Virus record (IMG/VR): IMGVR_UViG_3300009529_000055
Span: 1-21,944 of that record
Origin: a virus
Direction: 5' to 3' (one strand)
DNA length: 21,944 nucleotides
In this document: positions 7,424 through 15,477 of the stretch, one piece after another
Layout of the letters: the number at the start of each line of letters is the position of its first letter
How positions within the stretch are numbered: position 1 is the first letter of the stretch
Notes under the pieces: generated by a model
Told to the model about the DNA's origin: nothing
The model's input: only the letters and a program-made list of their open reading frames with translations
Databases searched by the model: none
Position numbers and translations under genes: made by a program

Positions 7424-8971
7424 ATGAGTTTTGTAGGTGTACCAACTAGATTTCTAGACTTTGGTGCTGTTAAGATTAACAGCTATCCGAAGCCTGTACC
7501 ATGTACTTCAAACGCTATCTTTTGCCAACCGACAGAGCAGACAGATGATATAGAGTTTCAGTTTATAGCTTCGGAGAGTTTAGAGCTTGTCACTAATGGG
7601 GATTTCTCTGATTCTAATCGTTGGAATGGATGGGACAACACCTTTGGATGGAGTCAGCCAAATACTGAAAACAAGGCTTGTTGTTATGCTAATCAGAATG
7701 GACTGATTCAGACTGGCATACTAGCATATCAAGGCTATTATAAAATAACAATAACAATCACGGAACGAACAACAGGACGATTATTAATTTACAGCAGCAC
7801 AGGGGGTGTTTCTCAGGGGACATTGGCAATGAATAAAGATTCAAATGGAACATTTACAAGCTATTTTTACAACGGAACAGCAGGAGCAACGAACCTCTTA
7901 ATATTAGGATTTAATGACTTTGATGGATGCGTGGATGATATAAGCGTCACTCAGATTACTTACATAGATGACTATACGATTCAAATATTAGATCATGAGA
8001 CATCGGCAGTCTTAGACACTGTCCCTGTTAGTTTCTTGCGTGTTACTGGTAATGTTATAAGCGTACAATTCAACTGGGATGATCTTAGTGTTACAAACGG
8101 CTGCAGGGTTATCAGGGTTTTAGACGCTACTAAAGTCTTTGAAGATAATTTTGACACTGACCCTTTGTTGCCCTGGACACTTGGCTCTGACGTAACAATC
8201 TCAGGGGGTGATATGACATACGCTTATTCTGGTGCTTCATGCCTTGCGCCTTCAGGATTTGATTGTGGTGCTTCTATTGACGCTCTAGTAGTGGGTGAAA
8301 GTTACGACATTACTTATACTGTTCAGAACATTTCTGGAGCATCTGTGACAGTCTTTGCAGGAAGCACTCAGGGAACGACACGCTCAGCTAATGGAACATT
8401 TACCGAGACTTTAGTATGTGCAACCCATACGAGATTAGCTTTCTACTTTAATGGAGCAGCCCTGCAAACGATTGAGATAGACACTATTTCAATAATTCAC
8501 ACTAATAACATAGATGGACAGAGCGAATGTTATGACTTACAAGATTCACACGATTGTTCTTTATTATTTGAATGGTCTAACAGCGAAACGTGGGGTGATT
8601 ATGATTACTCTACACCCACGACAGGAAGCGCATTTAAACAAAAACTAAGGCTGATCTCTAAATTCAGGGGAACTAAATATCCATCTACTAGGTTGATCGG
8701 TGAAACATCAGCAGGGGTCAAGAGTATGGACTATTCAAGTCTTAGAAAGAAGAAAATCCTTGACATTGACTTTGCACCTGACTACATTCACGATGCTTTG
8801 GCTGCTATGTGGATGCAAGATACTAGAACAATCGGAGCTGTAAGTTACATCTTAGACGATGATTACGAACCATCAGCACCTAGCGAATCAAGGGTTTTAT
8901 TTAAAGATATGATGACGGCTAGGATTGAACTAGAGCAAACAACACAATCAAATCAAATAAACAGATCATGA
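7424..8971 (+). CDS. Tail protein with two carbohydrate-binding-like modules
   Basis: The 515-residue protein seems to be a tail frame interrupted by two similar inserts. Residues about 53-180 begin ELVTNGDFSD and continue with a Trp-rich jelly-roll pattern typical of CBM4/9-type domains. Residues about 238-358 repeat the pattern, starting VFEDNFDTDPLLPW and including NGTFTETLV, matching NGTFTSYFY of the first copy. The N-terminal 50 residues and C-terminal 140 residues (FRGTKYPSTRLIGE, then IDFAPDYIHDALAAMW) form what looks like the conserved phage part. A receptor-binding or adhesion role toward surface glycans is inferred from the modules and from the place after other tail genes. Its stop overlaps the next gene as ATGA. 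Confidence 0.68.
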   Translation: MSFVGVPTRFLDFGAVKINSYPKPVPCTSNAIFCQPTEQTDDIEFQFIASESLELVTNGDFSDSNRWNGWDNTFGWSQPNTENKACCYANQNGLIQTGILAYQGYYKITITITERTTGRLLIYSSTGGVSQGTLAMNKDSNGTFTSYFYNGTAGATNLLILGFNDFDGCVDDISVTQITYIDDYTIQILDHETSAVLDTVPVSFLRVTGNVISVQFNWDDLSVTNGCRVIRVLDATKVFEDNFDTDPLLPWTLGSDVTISGGDMTYAYSGASCLAPSGFDCGASIDALVVGESYDITYTVQNISGASVTVFAGSTQGTTRSANGTFTETLVCATHTRLAFYFNGAALQTIEIDTISIIHTNNIDGQSECYDLQDSHDCSLLFEWSNSETWGDYDYSTPTTGSAFKQKLRLISKFRGTKYPSTRLIGETSAGVKSMDYSSLRKKKILDIDFAPDYIHDALAAMWMQDTRTIGAVSYILDDDYEPSAPSESRVLFKDMMTARIELEQTTQSNQINRS

Positions 8972-9843
8972 GGGGTGTAGTAATATTAACTTTAGGTCAT
9001 GCTTACTGGGGTCGGTGGGCTTACAACCTAGCGATGTCATTGAAATACCAAAGCCCAGAGATAAATATTTCACTTCTATACGCTGGGGATGGGATAAGCC
9101 AGATAAAAGACACTTCTTTATTTGAGAAGTTTATAAAGATACCAGAGAAATACTACCTAACAAACGGACGTACTGAATATATGAAGGTCAAGACAGCCCT
9201 TTACAAGTTATCGCCTTACGAAACAACCATCTGCCTAGACGCAGACACTATCTGGATTAACCAGAAATCTATTAATGATTTATTTAATGAGTTAGATAGT
9301 GTAAACTTCACTATGGCAAATCGTTCTTTTATGGACTTAGAGGAAGAACGTATCACAGATGAGTTTGGAGTATGGGCTTCACCTAACTACATTAAAAAGA
9401 AGTTCAACTTTAAGAAGGGCAAATTTTACAATCTTAGCTCTGAAATGATATACTTTAAAAAAGATAAAAAAGATAAAAGAATAAGTAAACTATTCTCTGA
9501 CGCTTTTAAGATTTACGATAAACCTTTAGAACATAGAATCTTTAATGGTGGTATGCCTGACGAATTACCTTTCACAATTTCAATGATTAAGAACGACATC
9601 TACCCACATATAGACAACTATATGCCATTCTACTGGGAAGCTGCTCAGCTACCTCCTAAACGTCTTACAGGGGGTGATTTGTCGCCTTACTACGCTTATT
9701 CAATGGGTGGACACATGGCACATCCTTTAATGAAAAAAACTTACGACAATTTTGTTAAATTTTACGGAAAACAATTTAACGTGATGCACCCCTATTTGTG
9801 GATAGATAAACGAGCTTACATGCCTGAAAGAAATAACTTATGA
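8968..9843 (+). CDS. Glycosyltransferase, GT8-like (GT-A fold)
   Basis: The 291-residue enzyme should transfer a sugar from a nucleotide-sugar donor to an unknown acceptor. The start VVILTLGHAYWGRWAYNLAMSL is the first Rossmann-like strand and helix; Lys75 and the metal-binding CLDADTIW (Asp91 and Asp93) match GT8-type enzymes. FNGGMPDELPF (about 190-200) resembles the acceptor-side motif after the DxD. No membrane span or signal is present, so it acts in the cytoplasm. It is wedged between tail and portal genes with 4-nt overlaps on both sides, so it must be made at the same time as the virion proteins. Donor and acceptor cannot be told from sequence. Confidence 0.78.
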   Translation: MRGVVILTLGHAYWGRWAYNLAMSLKYQSPEINISLLYAGDGISQIKDTSLFEKFIKIPEKYYLTNGRTEYMKVKTALYKLSPYETTICLDADTIWINQKSINDLFNELDSVNFTMANRSFMDLEEERITDEFGVWASPNYIKKKFNFKKGKFYNLSSEMIYFKKDKKDKRISKLFSDAFKIYDKPLEHRIFNGGMPDELPFTISMIKNDIYPHIDNYMPFYWEAAQLPPKRLTGGDLSPYYAYSMGGHMAHPLMKKTYDNFVKFYGKQFNVMHPYLWIDKRAYMPERNNL

Positions 9844-11636
9844 ACCCTAACGACATAGTAAAAAAATACATTCAAGGAAACCAACGACACGCTGGTTACT
9901 ACGAATCAGTAGATATTGAGAATCATTTATCTTTTCACATAGACGGATATAAACCCAGTTCGTCAGACACGCATCACGATAGGTTCTTGCAGCACTTAGG
10001 TATCTCTGAGGAAAATCCTTACTTTAATATCCTAATTGACCAACGACGACCAGGCGAAACAGCAGTAGTGCAAAAACACCGTAGGGTTATTTATGCGTCA
10101 ATAACAAAAGAGCCATGTTTTAAAGTTATTTCTAGTCTTAATAAGATACTTCGCTCGGAGGACTGGAAAATAGACTACTCACATTCAGAGACTATTAAAC
10201 AAGAGAATGAAAACCTAGAAGATTACTGCGAATACAACTATCCTAATTTCGGAAGTGTTTCAAACTGGTTATATACTTACGGACTTAAAAAGATATTAGC
10301 TGACCCTAACGGAATGATTGTCGTACTTCCACTTAGTTTTAACGTAGAGTCAAACGAATTTCTTAAGCCTTTTGCACATTACGTTTCTTCTAAAGATATA
10401 TTATACTTTGACCCTAAAAAAGTCATCGCTTATAAGAGTAACGACGTAGCAGAGGTTTCAACAAAGCAAGGAGTGAGGCTGACACCTATCTACAGGATTG
10501 TTTCTATTGAAGGTATCTGGGAAGTTATTCAAAAAGAAGATAAGTACGAAATTACCGAAATAGCAAAGTATCATAATAAACTACCAGTAATTTCAAACGG
10601 TGGTGTGATTAGTAACATCATTAATAATATTCCTATTTATAACTCTTTTATTAATCCGATGTTGCCTAGATTAGACGAAGCAACCAGAGAGTATTCAGAC
10701 CTACAGGCTGAGGTGTTGTTACATATACATTCTACTCTAGCAGTCGTCCAGGGTGATAACTGTCAGCTATGTAGTGGAACAGGAAAGGTCATAAAAGATG
10801 GTAAGCCCGTAGCTTGTGGAGATTGTAAAGGTAAAGGAGCGTTAAAACAAGACCCTTATGACCAGATAGTGGTAAGGATAAGAGACGCCGATAAACAACA
10901 GATACCATTTCCACCGGCTCAGTACATTACTAAAAGTACAGACATTGTTAAGATTCAAGAAGAAAGAATTGAGAATCATTTATACAAGGCTTTAAGTTCT
11001 TTGAATATGGAATTCCTTGCACAGACACCACTGAATCAGTCAGGGGTAGCCAAAGAGATAGACAAAGAAGAACTAAATAACTTTATATATTCAATAGCTT
11101 TTCATATAGTTAAGAACGTCATGGAGCCTATTTATACTTGTATAGCAGAGTATAGATATAACCTTCTAGTAAGTGATACTAAAAAACTGCTTCCTTTGAT
11201 TCAAGTTCCTGAACATTACGACCTATTAACGGAGAACCATTTAATAGAGCAGATTAAACTAGCAAAAGACGCATCTGTAGACCCCACTATCATAAAAGAA
11301 CTTCAGGTGGACTTTATAAATAAAAAGTTCAGAGATATTCCAGAGACCAGAGATCAGTTAATTGCAAGTATAGACGTCAATCCGTTTCCTACAGCAACGC
11401 CAGAGCAGATCGTGGATATGGAACTAAACAGAGACATTCCTAAAAAAGATGCTGTCTTAGCGATTTATTCTAATTACTTTGTTCAGAAGGCTATTGAAGA
11501 TGACGACACTTTCTTGAAGAAGGACTTTAACGAGCAGCTTAAGGTAATAGAAAACATGACGGATGCGAAAATAAAAGAAATAACAGATGCCAGACCCACT
11601 CAGCCAGTTACAAAAATTGACGAATTTCTTGGATAA
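9840..11636 (+). CDS. Portal protein with DnaJ-like zinc-binding insert
   Basis: This 598-residue protein would form the dodecameric channel at one capsid vertex. The length, the N-terminal core (with ETAVVQKHRRVIYASITKEP), the stretch around DEATREYSDLQAEVLLHIHS and the helical C-terminal half with repeated polar helices all fit phage portals, as does the MuF-like gene immediately after. The odd part is a pair of CxxCxGxG motifs: CQLCSGTG at 308-315 and CGDCKGKG at 326-333, the layout of a DnaJ-type zinc module, in the region where portals carry loop or wing insertions. The C-terminus overlaps the next gene by 50 nt. The portal call is based on context and overall pattern, not on a strict motif. 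Confidence 0.82.
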   Translation: MNPNDIVKKYIQGNQRHAGYYESVDIENHLSFHIDGYKPSSSDTHHDRFLQHLGISEENPYFNILIDQRRPGETAVVQKHRRVIYASITKEPCFKVISSLNKILRSEDWKIDYSHSETIKQENENLEDYCEYNYPNFGSVSNWLYTYGLKKILADPNGMIVVLPLSFNVESNEFLKPFAHYVSSKDILYFDPKKVIAYKSNDVAEVSTKQGVRLTPIYRIVSIEGIWEVIQKEDKYEITEIAKYHNKLPVISNGGVISNIINNIPIYNSFINPMLPRLDEATREYSDLQAEVLLHIHSTLAVVQGDNCQLCSGTGKVIKDGKPVACGDCKGKGALKQDPYDQIVVRIRDADKQQIPFPPAQYITKSTDIVKIQEERIENHLYKALSSLNMEFLAQTPLNQSGVAKEIDKEELNNFIYSIAFHIVKNVMEPIYTCIAEYRYNLLVSDTKKLLPLIQVPEHYDLLTENHLIEQIKLAKDASVDPTIIKELQVDFINKKFRDIPETRDQLIASIDVNPFPTATPEQIVDMELNRDIPKKDAVLAIYSNYFVQKAIEDDDTFLKKDFNEQLKVIENMTDAKIKEITDARPTQPVTKIDEFLG

Positions 11637-12474
11637 GTCTGTTGAGGACTTTTCTAAAGATTTGCCTGGTGTTCAAGATAAGATATTTGACAGGGTTCAG
11701 GTCTTGCTTAGAGATTTGGAACTTTCAAGAGGTAGCGTCAAGGCTTCTGTTAAGAATTTAAGAAAGATTAATCGTATAAAACGTGAAATAGAAGATATTG
11801 TCTACAGTGCTAAATACTTTAAAGATGTAGATTATTTCACTAACGCTTTTGATATTAGTACTGACTTACAGACAGGATATTTCCAGACGATGGAGAAAAA
11901 CTTTACCACTCCAAAGTTCATAGAGGTATTAAAAAAGTCCACTATGGAAAGCACTAAGGTAGCTTTAACAGAAGCAGGGATTCAGGCGAATGTAGTGGAC
12001 AAAGCAGCAGAGATTATTCAGACCAATATCAGTCAGGGCAGGAAGTTTGGTAATATGGTTACCGATATGAGAAACTTTCTAGTAACAACGCCAGAACACG
12101 TCGGAGCATTAAAGAGTTACGCTTCGCACATAGTAAGGGATTCAATTAATACCTACGCTGCTCAATACAATCAATATGTAAGTGACGATCTAGACTTTCA
12201 GTGGTTCGTTTACACTGGTGCTTTAGTTAAGACATCACGAAGCTTTTGTGTTAAGTTAGTCAAGAAACAATACGTACACAAGTCAGAGTTTGGAAAGGTG
12301 GCAGCAGGAAACTTTATACCAAAACCCTTAAACATGAAGGGACTAAAACCAGATACAAAGGCTACTAACTTACAAATATTAAGAGGTGGTTATAATTGTA
12401 ATCATTTACTTTCGCCTATTGGAGAAGCATGGGTTCCTAAAAAATTAAGATTAAAATATGAAGATATTAGTTAA
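11587..12474 (+). CDS. Minor head protein, MuF/SPP1 gp7-like
   Basis: The 295-residue protein follows the portal, the usual place of MuF-type minor head proteins that attach to the portal and may be carried inside the head. The N-terminal 100 residues are helical and charged. The C-terminal part has SYASHIVRDSINTYAAQYNQY, then a Cys in SRSFCVKLVKKQYVH, and RGGYNCNHLLSPIG, which corresponds to the conserved Arg-Gly-Gly...Cys-Asn-His ending of the MuF family. It overlaps the portal by 50 nt and the next glycosyltransferase by 17 nt. No toxin or protease domain is appended. Confidence 0.8.
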   Translation: MPDPLSQLQKLTNFLDKSVEDFSKDLPGVQDKIFDRVQVLLRDLELSRGSVKASVKNLRKINRIKREIEDIVYSAKYFKDVDYFTNAFDISTDLQTGYFQTMEKNFTTPKFIEVLKKSTMESTKVALTEAGIQANVVDKAAEIIQTNISQGRKFGNMVTDMRNFLVTTPEHVGALKSYASHIVRDSINTYAAQYNQYVSDDLDFQWFVYTGALVKTSRSFCVKLVKKQYVHKSEFGKVAAGNFIPKPLNMKGLKPDTKATNLQILRGGYNCNHLLSPIGEAWVPKKLRLKYEDIS

Positions 12475-13087
12475 ATTTCCAACACGTTCAAGACCTTTGC
12501 AATTCTTAAAGGTTTTAAGTTTACTTCAAAAAGCTGAAGGCGTAGAATACCTTATAACGATTGACAATGACGACCCAACAATGACAAACTTTGAACAAGA
12601 GGGGGTCTTAGTGGATAGGGGAATTTCTCATTCTAAGATTCACGCTTGTAACAGAGGACTTGAAAAGATCAAAGACTGGGATATTGTAGTTCTTATCTCT
12701 GATGATATGATACCTCAATACGAGAATTGGGACAAGGTTATAAAAAGAGATATGATTAAAAACTTTCCTGACACTGATGGTTGTCTGTGGTATCATGACG
12801 GCTATCAGGACAGGATTTGTACGCTATGTATCTTAGGGCGCAAGTATTACGAACGTTTTAATTATATTTACAATCCAGAGTATCACAGTTTATTTTGTGA
12901 CAATGAATTTACTGAGGTCGCTCGTAGTTTAGGGAAAATGAAATACTTTGACAGGGTTTTATTTAAACATGAACACTTCGCCAATACGACAGAGACAAAA
13001 AGGGATGCTCTTTATGATCGCAACGAAGCACTTTTTAATATAGACAAACAAACTTTTGAAAGAAGAAAAGAATTAAATTATGTCTAA
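12458..13087 (+). CDS. Glycosyltransferase, GT2-like
   Basis: A 209-residue GT-A type enzyme. It starts MKILVKFPTRSRP, has an early acidic motif IDNDDP (residues 35-40), an Asn/Arg helix (HACNRGLEK) and the metal-binding SDDM at 81-84. The His-rich segment FKHEHFAN near residue 171 could contribute to the active site. It lacks any membrane segment. The donor sugar and acceptor are unknown. It begins inside the end of the minor head gene and opens the glycan-modification island; the next gene begins inside its last codons. Confidence 0.75.
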   Translation: MKILVKFPTRSRPLQFLKVLSLLQKAEGVEYLITIDNDDPTMTNFEQEGVLVDRGISHSKIHACNRGLEKIKDWDIVVLISDDMIPQYENWDKVIKRDMIKNFPDTDGCLWYHDGYQDRICTLCILGRKYYERFNYIYNPEYHSLFCDNEFTEVARSLGKMKYFDRVLFKHEHFANTTETKRDALYDRNEALFNIDKQTFERRKELNYV

Positions 13088-13574
13088 ACTTATAATCTTA
13101 TCAACTCAAAGAACAGGGTCATCAGCTTTATTTTATAAGTTTGAAGATTGCATGATTGGATATGAGCCGTTCAACTCAGAAGATTCAAGGTCTGAATTTA
13201 TAGAAATCATTGAGACAGACTATTATAGAAACAGACTAGAGAATCCTTTAGAATATATAGATTACCTTTTTGAATTTGTTGAATGTATTAAGATTCAAAT
13301 GGAGTTAATACCAGGATATGTTTTAAAAGAGATTCTCACTTCACTTTACGAAAAAGTCATGTTATCCAGAAACCACTTAGACCAATTCAGGAGTTTAAAG
13401 ACAGCCCAGGCGACCGATCAATGGTGGTTAAACGAAGGGGAGGTTAAAAGAGAAGTAAACATTGATTTTGACATTTCTGAATTCAGGGAATATTCTAAGA
13501 AAATGACTGACCTTTATACATTTGCAAGAAGAAATGTTGTTAATTGTACCCACGTAAGACACCATGAAAACTAA
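13080..13574 (+). CDS. Short sulfotransferase-like protein
   Basis: The first 17 residues contain STQRTGSSALF, the P-loop-like motif with which sulfotransferases bind the 5'-phosphosulfate of PAPS. SRNHLDQFRS at 96-105 fits the second element, with Arg97 and Ser105 eight residues apart, as in the 3'-phosphate-binding motif. Such enzymes move sulfate from PAPS to hydroxyl groups, often on sugars. At 164 residues it is much shorter than usual (about 230-300): the C-terminal Tyr-Glu-Asp region and last helices are missing and it ends at VRHHEN. It may be a minimal enzyme, need a partner, or be decayed. It overlaps both neighbours (8 and 11 nt), placing it firmly in the glycosyltransferase operon. 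Confidence 0.65.
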   Translation: MSKLIILSTQRTGSSALFYKFEDCMIGYEPFNSEDSRSEFIEIIETDYYRNRLENPLEYIDYLFEFVECIKIQMELIPGYVLKEILTSLYEKVMLSRNHLDQFRSLKTAQATDQWWLNEGEVKREVNIDFDISEFREYSKKMTDLYTFARRNVVNCTHVRHHEN

Positions 13575-14226
13575 CTGTATAATTAATCTTTCTACAGGAC
13601 GCTTTATAAAAGGGCAACAGAGACTTATAGGCTCTTTAAATGGTTGTGAAGTTCTTACATGGACATCAGAGAGTCAGGTAGGTAGCCCTTTACATAAAGA
13701 CAATCCTTATGCTTTTAAAATTTATGCTTTTGAAGAAGCCCTACGTCAAGGCTTTAAACGTATTCTTTGGGTAGATGCTTCTATTTACGCAGCAAAGCCC
13801 TTAGATGCGCTCTGGGATAGCCTAGACAAGGGATATATGATACAACACGCAGGACACTATACTGGAACATGGGCAAACGATAAAACTTTAAATTATTTTA
13901 ACATCACCAGAGACGAAGCCATGACGATGCCAATGTTTCACGGAGGTTTTATCGCTTTAGATTTTAATAATATAATTGCTCGTGATCTCTACGACCTTTG
14001 GGCTGAGTCAATGTTAAACGGAATGTTTAAAGGCGAATGGACAAACACTAACAAAACAGAATCGCAAGATATTAGATGCGAAGGACATCGTCACGATATG
14101 ACTTCACTCTCAATAATAGCTAATCAAATGAAGTTGGAATCATCAGAACCGTTACTTGCTTACGTGGGAGAAAGTTATAATGAACCTCCTGAAAGTTCAG
14201 TGATGTATGCTGAAGGAATAATATAA
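13564..14226 (+). CDS. Putative nucleotide-sugar transferase
   Basis: The 220-residue protein has the look of a GT-A transferase without belonging clearly to a family I can name. RILWVDASIY (66-75) puts an Asp-x-Ser in place of DxD at the end of a strand; HGGFIALDF lies in the middle and GHRHDMTSLSIIANQ (about 175-189) offers His/Asp residues that could complete a metal site, as in several sugar-transferase families. No membrane span is present. Its stop and the start of the methyltransferase share one base (TAATG), so the two are likely translated together. It could instead be a non-catalytic sugar-binding relative. Confidence 0.6.
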   Translation: MKTNCIINLSTGRFIKGQQRLIGSLNGCEVLTWTSESQVGSPLHKDNPYAFKIYAFEEALRQGFKRILWVDASIYAAKPLDALWDSLDKGYMIQHAGHYTGTWANDKTLNYFNITRDEAMTMPMFHGGFIALDFNNIIARDLYDLWAESMLNGMFKGEWTNTNKTESQDIRCEGHRHDMTSLSIIANQMKLESSEPLLAYVGESYNEPPESSVMYAEGII

Positions 14227-14804
14227 TGTACAGCCAACGAGAAGAAGAAAAACACATCTTAGAACACTTCGGAAACGAGGGGACGTTTCTAGACATAGGT
14301 GCTTATCACCCTGAGACGTTTTCAAATACTAGGGCTTTATTTGACAGAGGCTGGAGTGGTGTTTGTGTAGAGCCATCACCTAACTGTTATCCGACCCTTA
14401 GAGATTTTTACAAAGGGACTGACGTAGAGGTTTATAATTGTGCAGTCGGTAACGGAACTGGAGTGATTGAGTTCTTTGATTCTAACGGTGACGCTCTTAG
14501 TAGTACAGACAAAGACCATGTTAAACTTTGGGAAACAAATTATGGTTCAATCTTTTCCAAGATCACTGTTCAGTGTTTTACTTTAGAGGACTTAATAGAT
14601 AGAAGTTTTTACAAAGATTTTGATTTTGTTAGTATAGATGTAGAGAACGACCGACTAGGGATTGACATTCTAAAACAGCTAGACTTAGATAGGGTAAAAA
14701 TGATCTGTTTGGAATGTTCTTATCAACATCGTGAAGAAGTGAAACAAATAACAGGCTGGAATGAGATTTATTCTAATGCCGAAAATATATTAATGATAAA
14801 ATGA
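14226..14804 (+). CDS. FkbM-family methyltransferase
   Basis: The 192-residue protein shows the SAM-dependent O-methyltransferase pattern of the FkbM family: FLDIGAYHPETFSNT (21-35) is the glycine-rich SAM loop with Asp23; VCVEPSP (46-52) has the acidic residue for the ribose; NCAVGN (71-76) and FVSIDVE (134-140) are the later strands. Family members methylate hydroxyls on sugars or antibiotics, so in this island it probably caps or modifies a glycan. The length is somewhat short but complete. A one-base overlap links it to the gene before and an ATGA overlap to the zinc-ribbon gene after. Confidence 0.88.
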   Translation: MYSQREEEKHILEHFGNEGTFLDIGAYHPETFSNTRALFDRGWSGVCVEPSPNCYPTLRDFYKGTDVEVYNCAVGNGTGVIEFFDSNGDALSSTDKDHVKLWETNYGSIFSKITVQCFTLEDLIDRSFYKDFDFVSIDVENDRLGIDILKQLDLDRVKMICLECSYQHREEVKQITGWNEIYSNAENILMIK

Positions 14805-14935
14805 ATTTAGTTTGTTATTTTAAAGGTCATATTCCTGTTAAGTATTACATAAAAAAACATAAAGTAAATCAAAGCACTTACGTTATTAACATATTTTGCA
14901 AAAGATGTTCCAAGAGATTAAACTTTCCATCTTAA
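14801..14935 (+). CDS. Zinc-ribbon miniprotein
   Basis: A 44-residue frame starts with the ATG that overlaps the methyltransferase stop as ATGA and ends at TAA 14933-14935. It encodes MNLVCYFKGHIPVKYYIKK and, later, IFCKRCSKRLNFPS. Cys5, His10, Cys33 and Cys36 have the spacing of the small zinc ribbons of the type CxxxxH...CxxC that are common in phages. It is basic and likely binds one zinc ion. The function is unknown. It overlaps the next glycosyltransferase by 31 nt, so it may also adjust that gene's translation. Confidence 0.6.
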   Translation: MNLVCYFKGHIPVKYYIKKHKVNQSTYVINIFCKRCSKRLNFPS

Positions 14936-15477
14936 TACCTTCAATCCCTTCAAGGTTTAAAAGGTTTGAAAGGTTGTTTGAGAGAATAAACGACCAGGCT
15001 TCTAAGAGTGATATGGTGGTTGAGGTTCTTGGGCTTTTTGATAACAAACAGCGTTCAATAGGACACAAAAGGGACGCTTTAGTTCAGATGTCAAAAGGTG
15101 ATTACGTTTGTTTTTGTGATGACGATGACGATGTTTCGGACGATTACGTAGAGTCTTTACTAGAGGGGATTAAACACAACCCTGACGTTGTTTGTTTTAA
15201 ACAGAAAAGTATCATAAACGGAGACGAGTGTACAGTGGATTTTGATCTTAAGAACGAAAACACCGAATTTAAAAAGGACAGGATAGTACAACGAAAGCCG
15301 TTTCACGTATGCGCTTTTAAGGGTGAGATAGCTAGGAAGTATCGTTTTAATGACTCAAATTATGGAGAAGATTGGCAATGGTGCGAACTGGTCTTAAAAG
15401 ATATTAAAACCCAGTATAAAATAGATAAGATAATTCACACCTATGTTTTTGATTCTGAAGTAACAGAAGCGATATGA
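14905..15477 (+). CDS. Glycosyltransferase family 2, first of tandem pair
   Basis: A 190-residue GT2 enzyme. KLSILIPSIPSR is the first strand with the nucleotide loop; SIGHKRDALV (51-60) is the helix before the metal site; DDDDD at 72-76 within YVCFCDDDDDVSDDYV is the metal/diphosphate site. DSNYGEDWQW near residue 150 contains the ED pair expected to act as catalytic base. The ATG at 14905 is chosen over a TTG three codons earlier. Without the large C-terminal extensions of processive enzymes, it is a simple cytoplasmic transferase. It resembles the next gene closely in layout and motifs. Confidence 0.85.
   Translation: MFQEIKLSILIPSIPSRFKRFERLFERINDQASKSDMVVEVLGLFDNKQRSIGHKRDALVQMSKGDYVCFCDDDDDVSDDYVESLLEGIKHNPDVVCFKQKSIINGDECTVDFDLKNENTEFKKDRIVQRKPFHVCAFKGEIARKYRFNDSNYGEDWQWCELVLKDIKTQYKIDKIIHTYVFDSEVTEAI

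Noticed and set aside
14896-14904. TTG start for the first tandem GT2 enzyme
   Set aside because: An ATG three codons later gives a more natural start and less overlap with the zinc-ribbon gene; the first conserved strand is unaffected.
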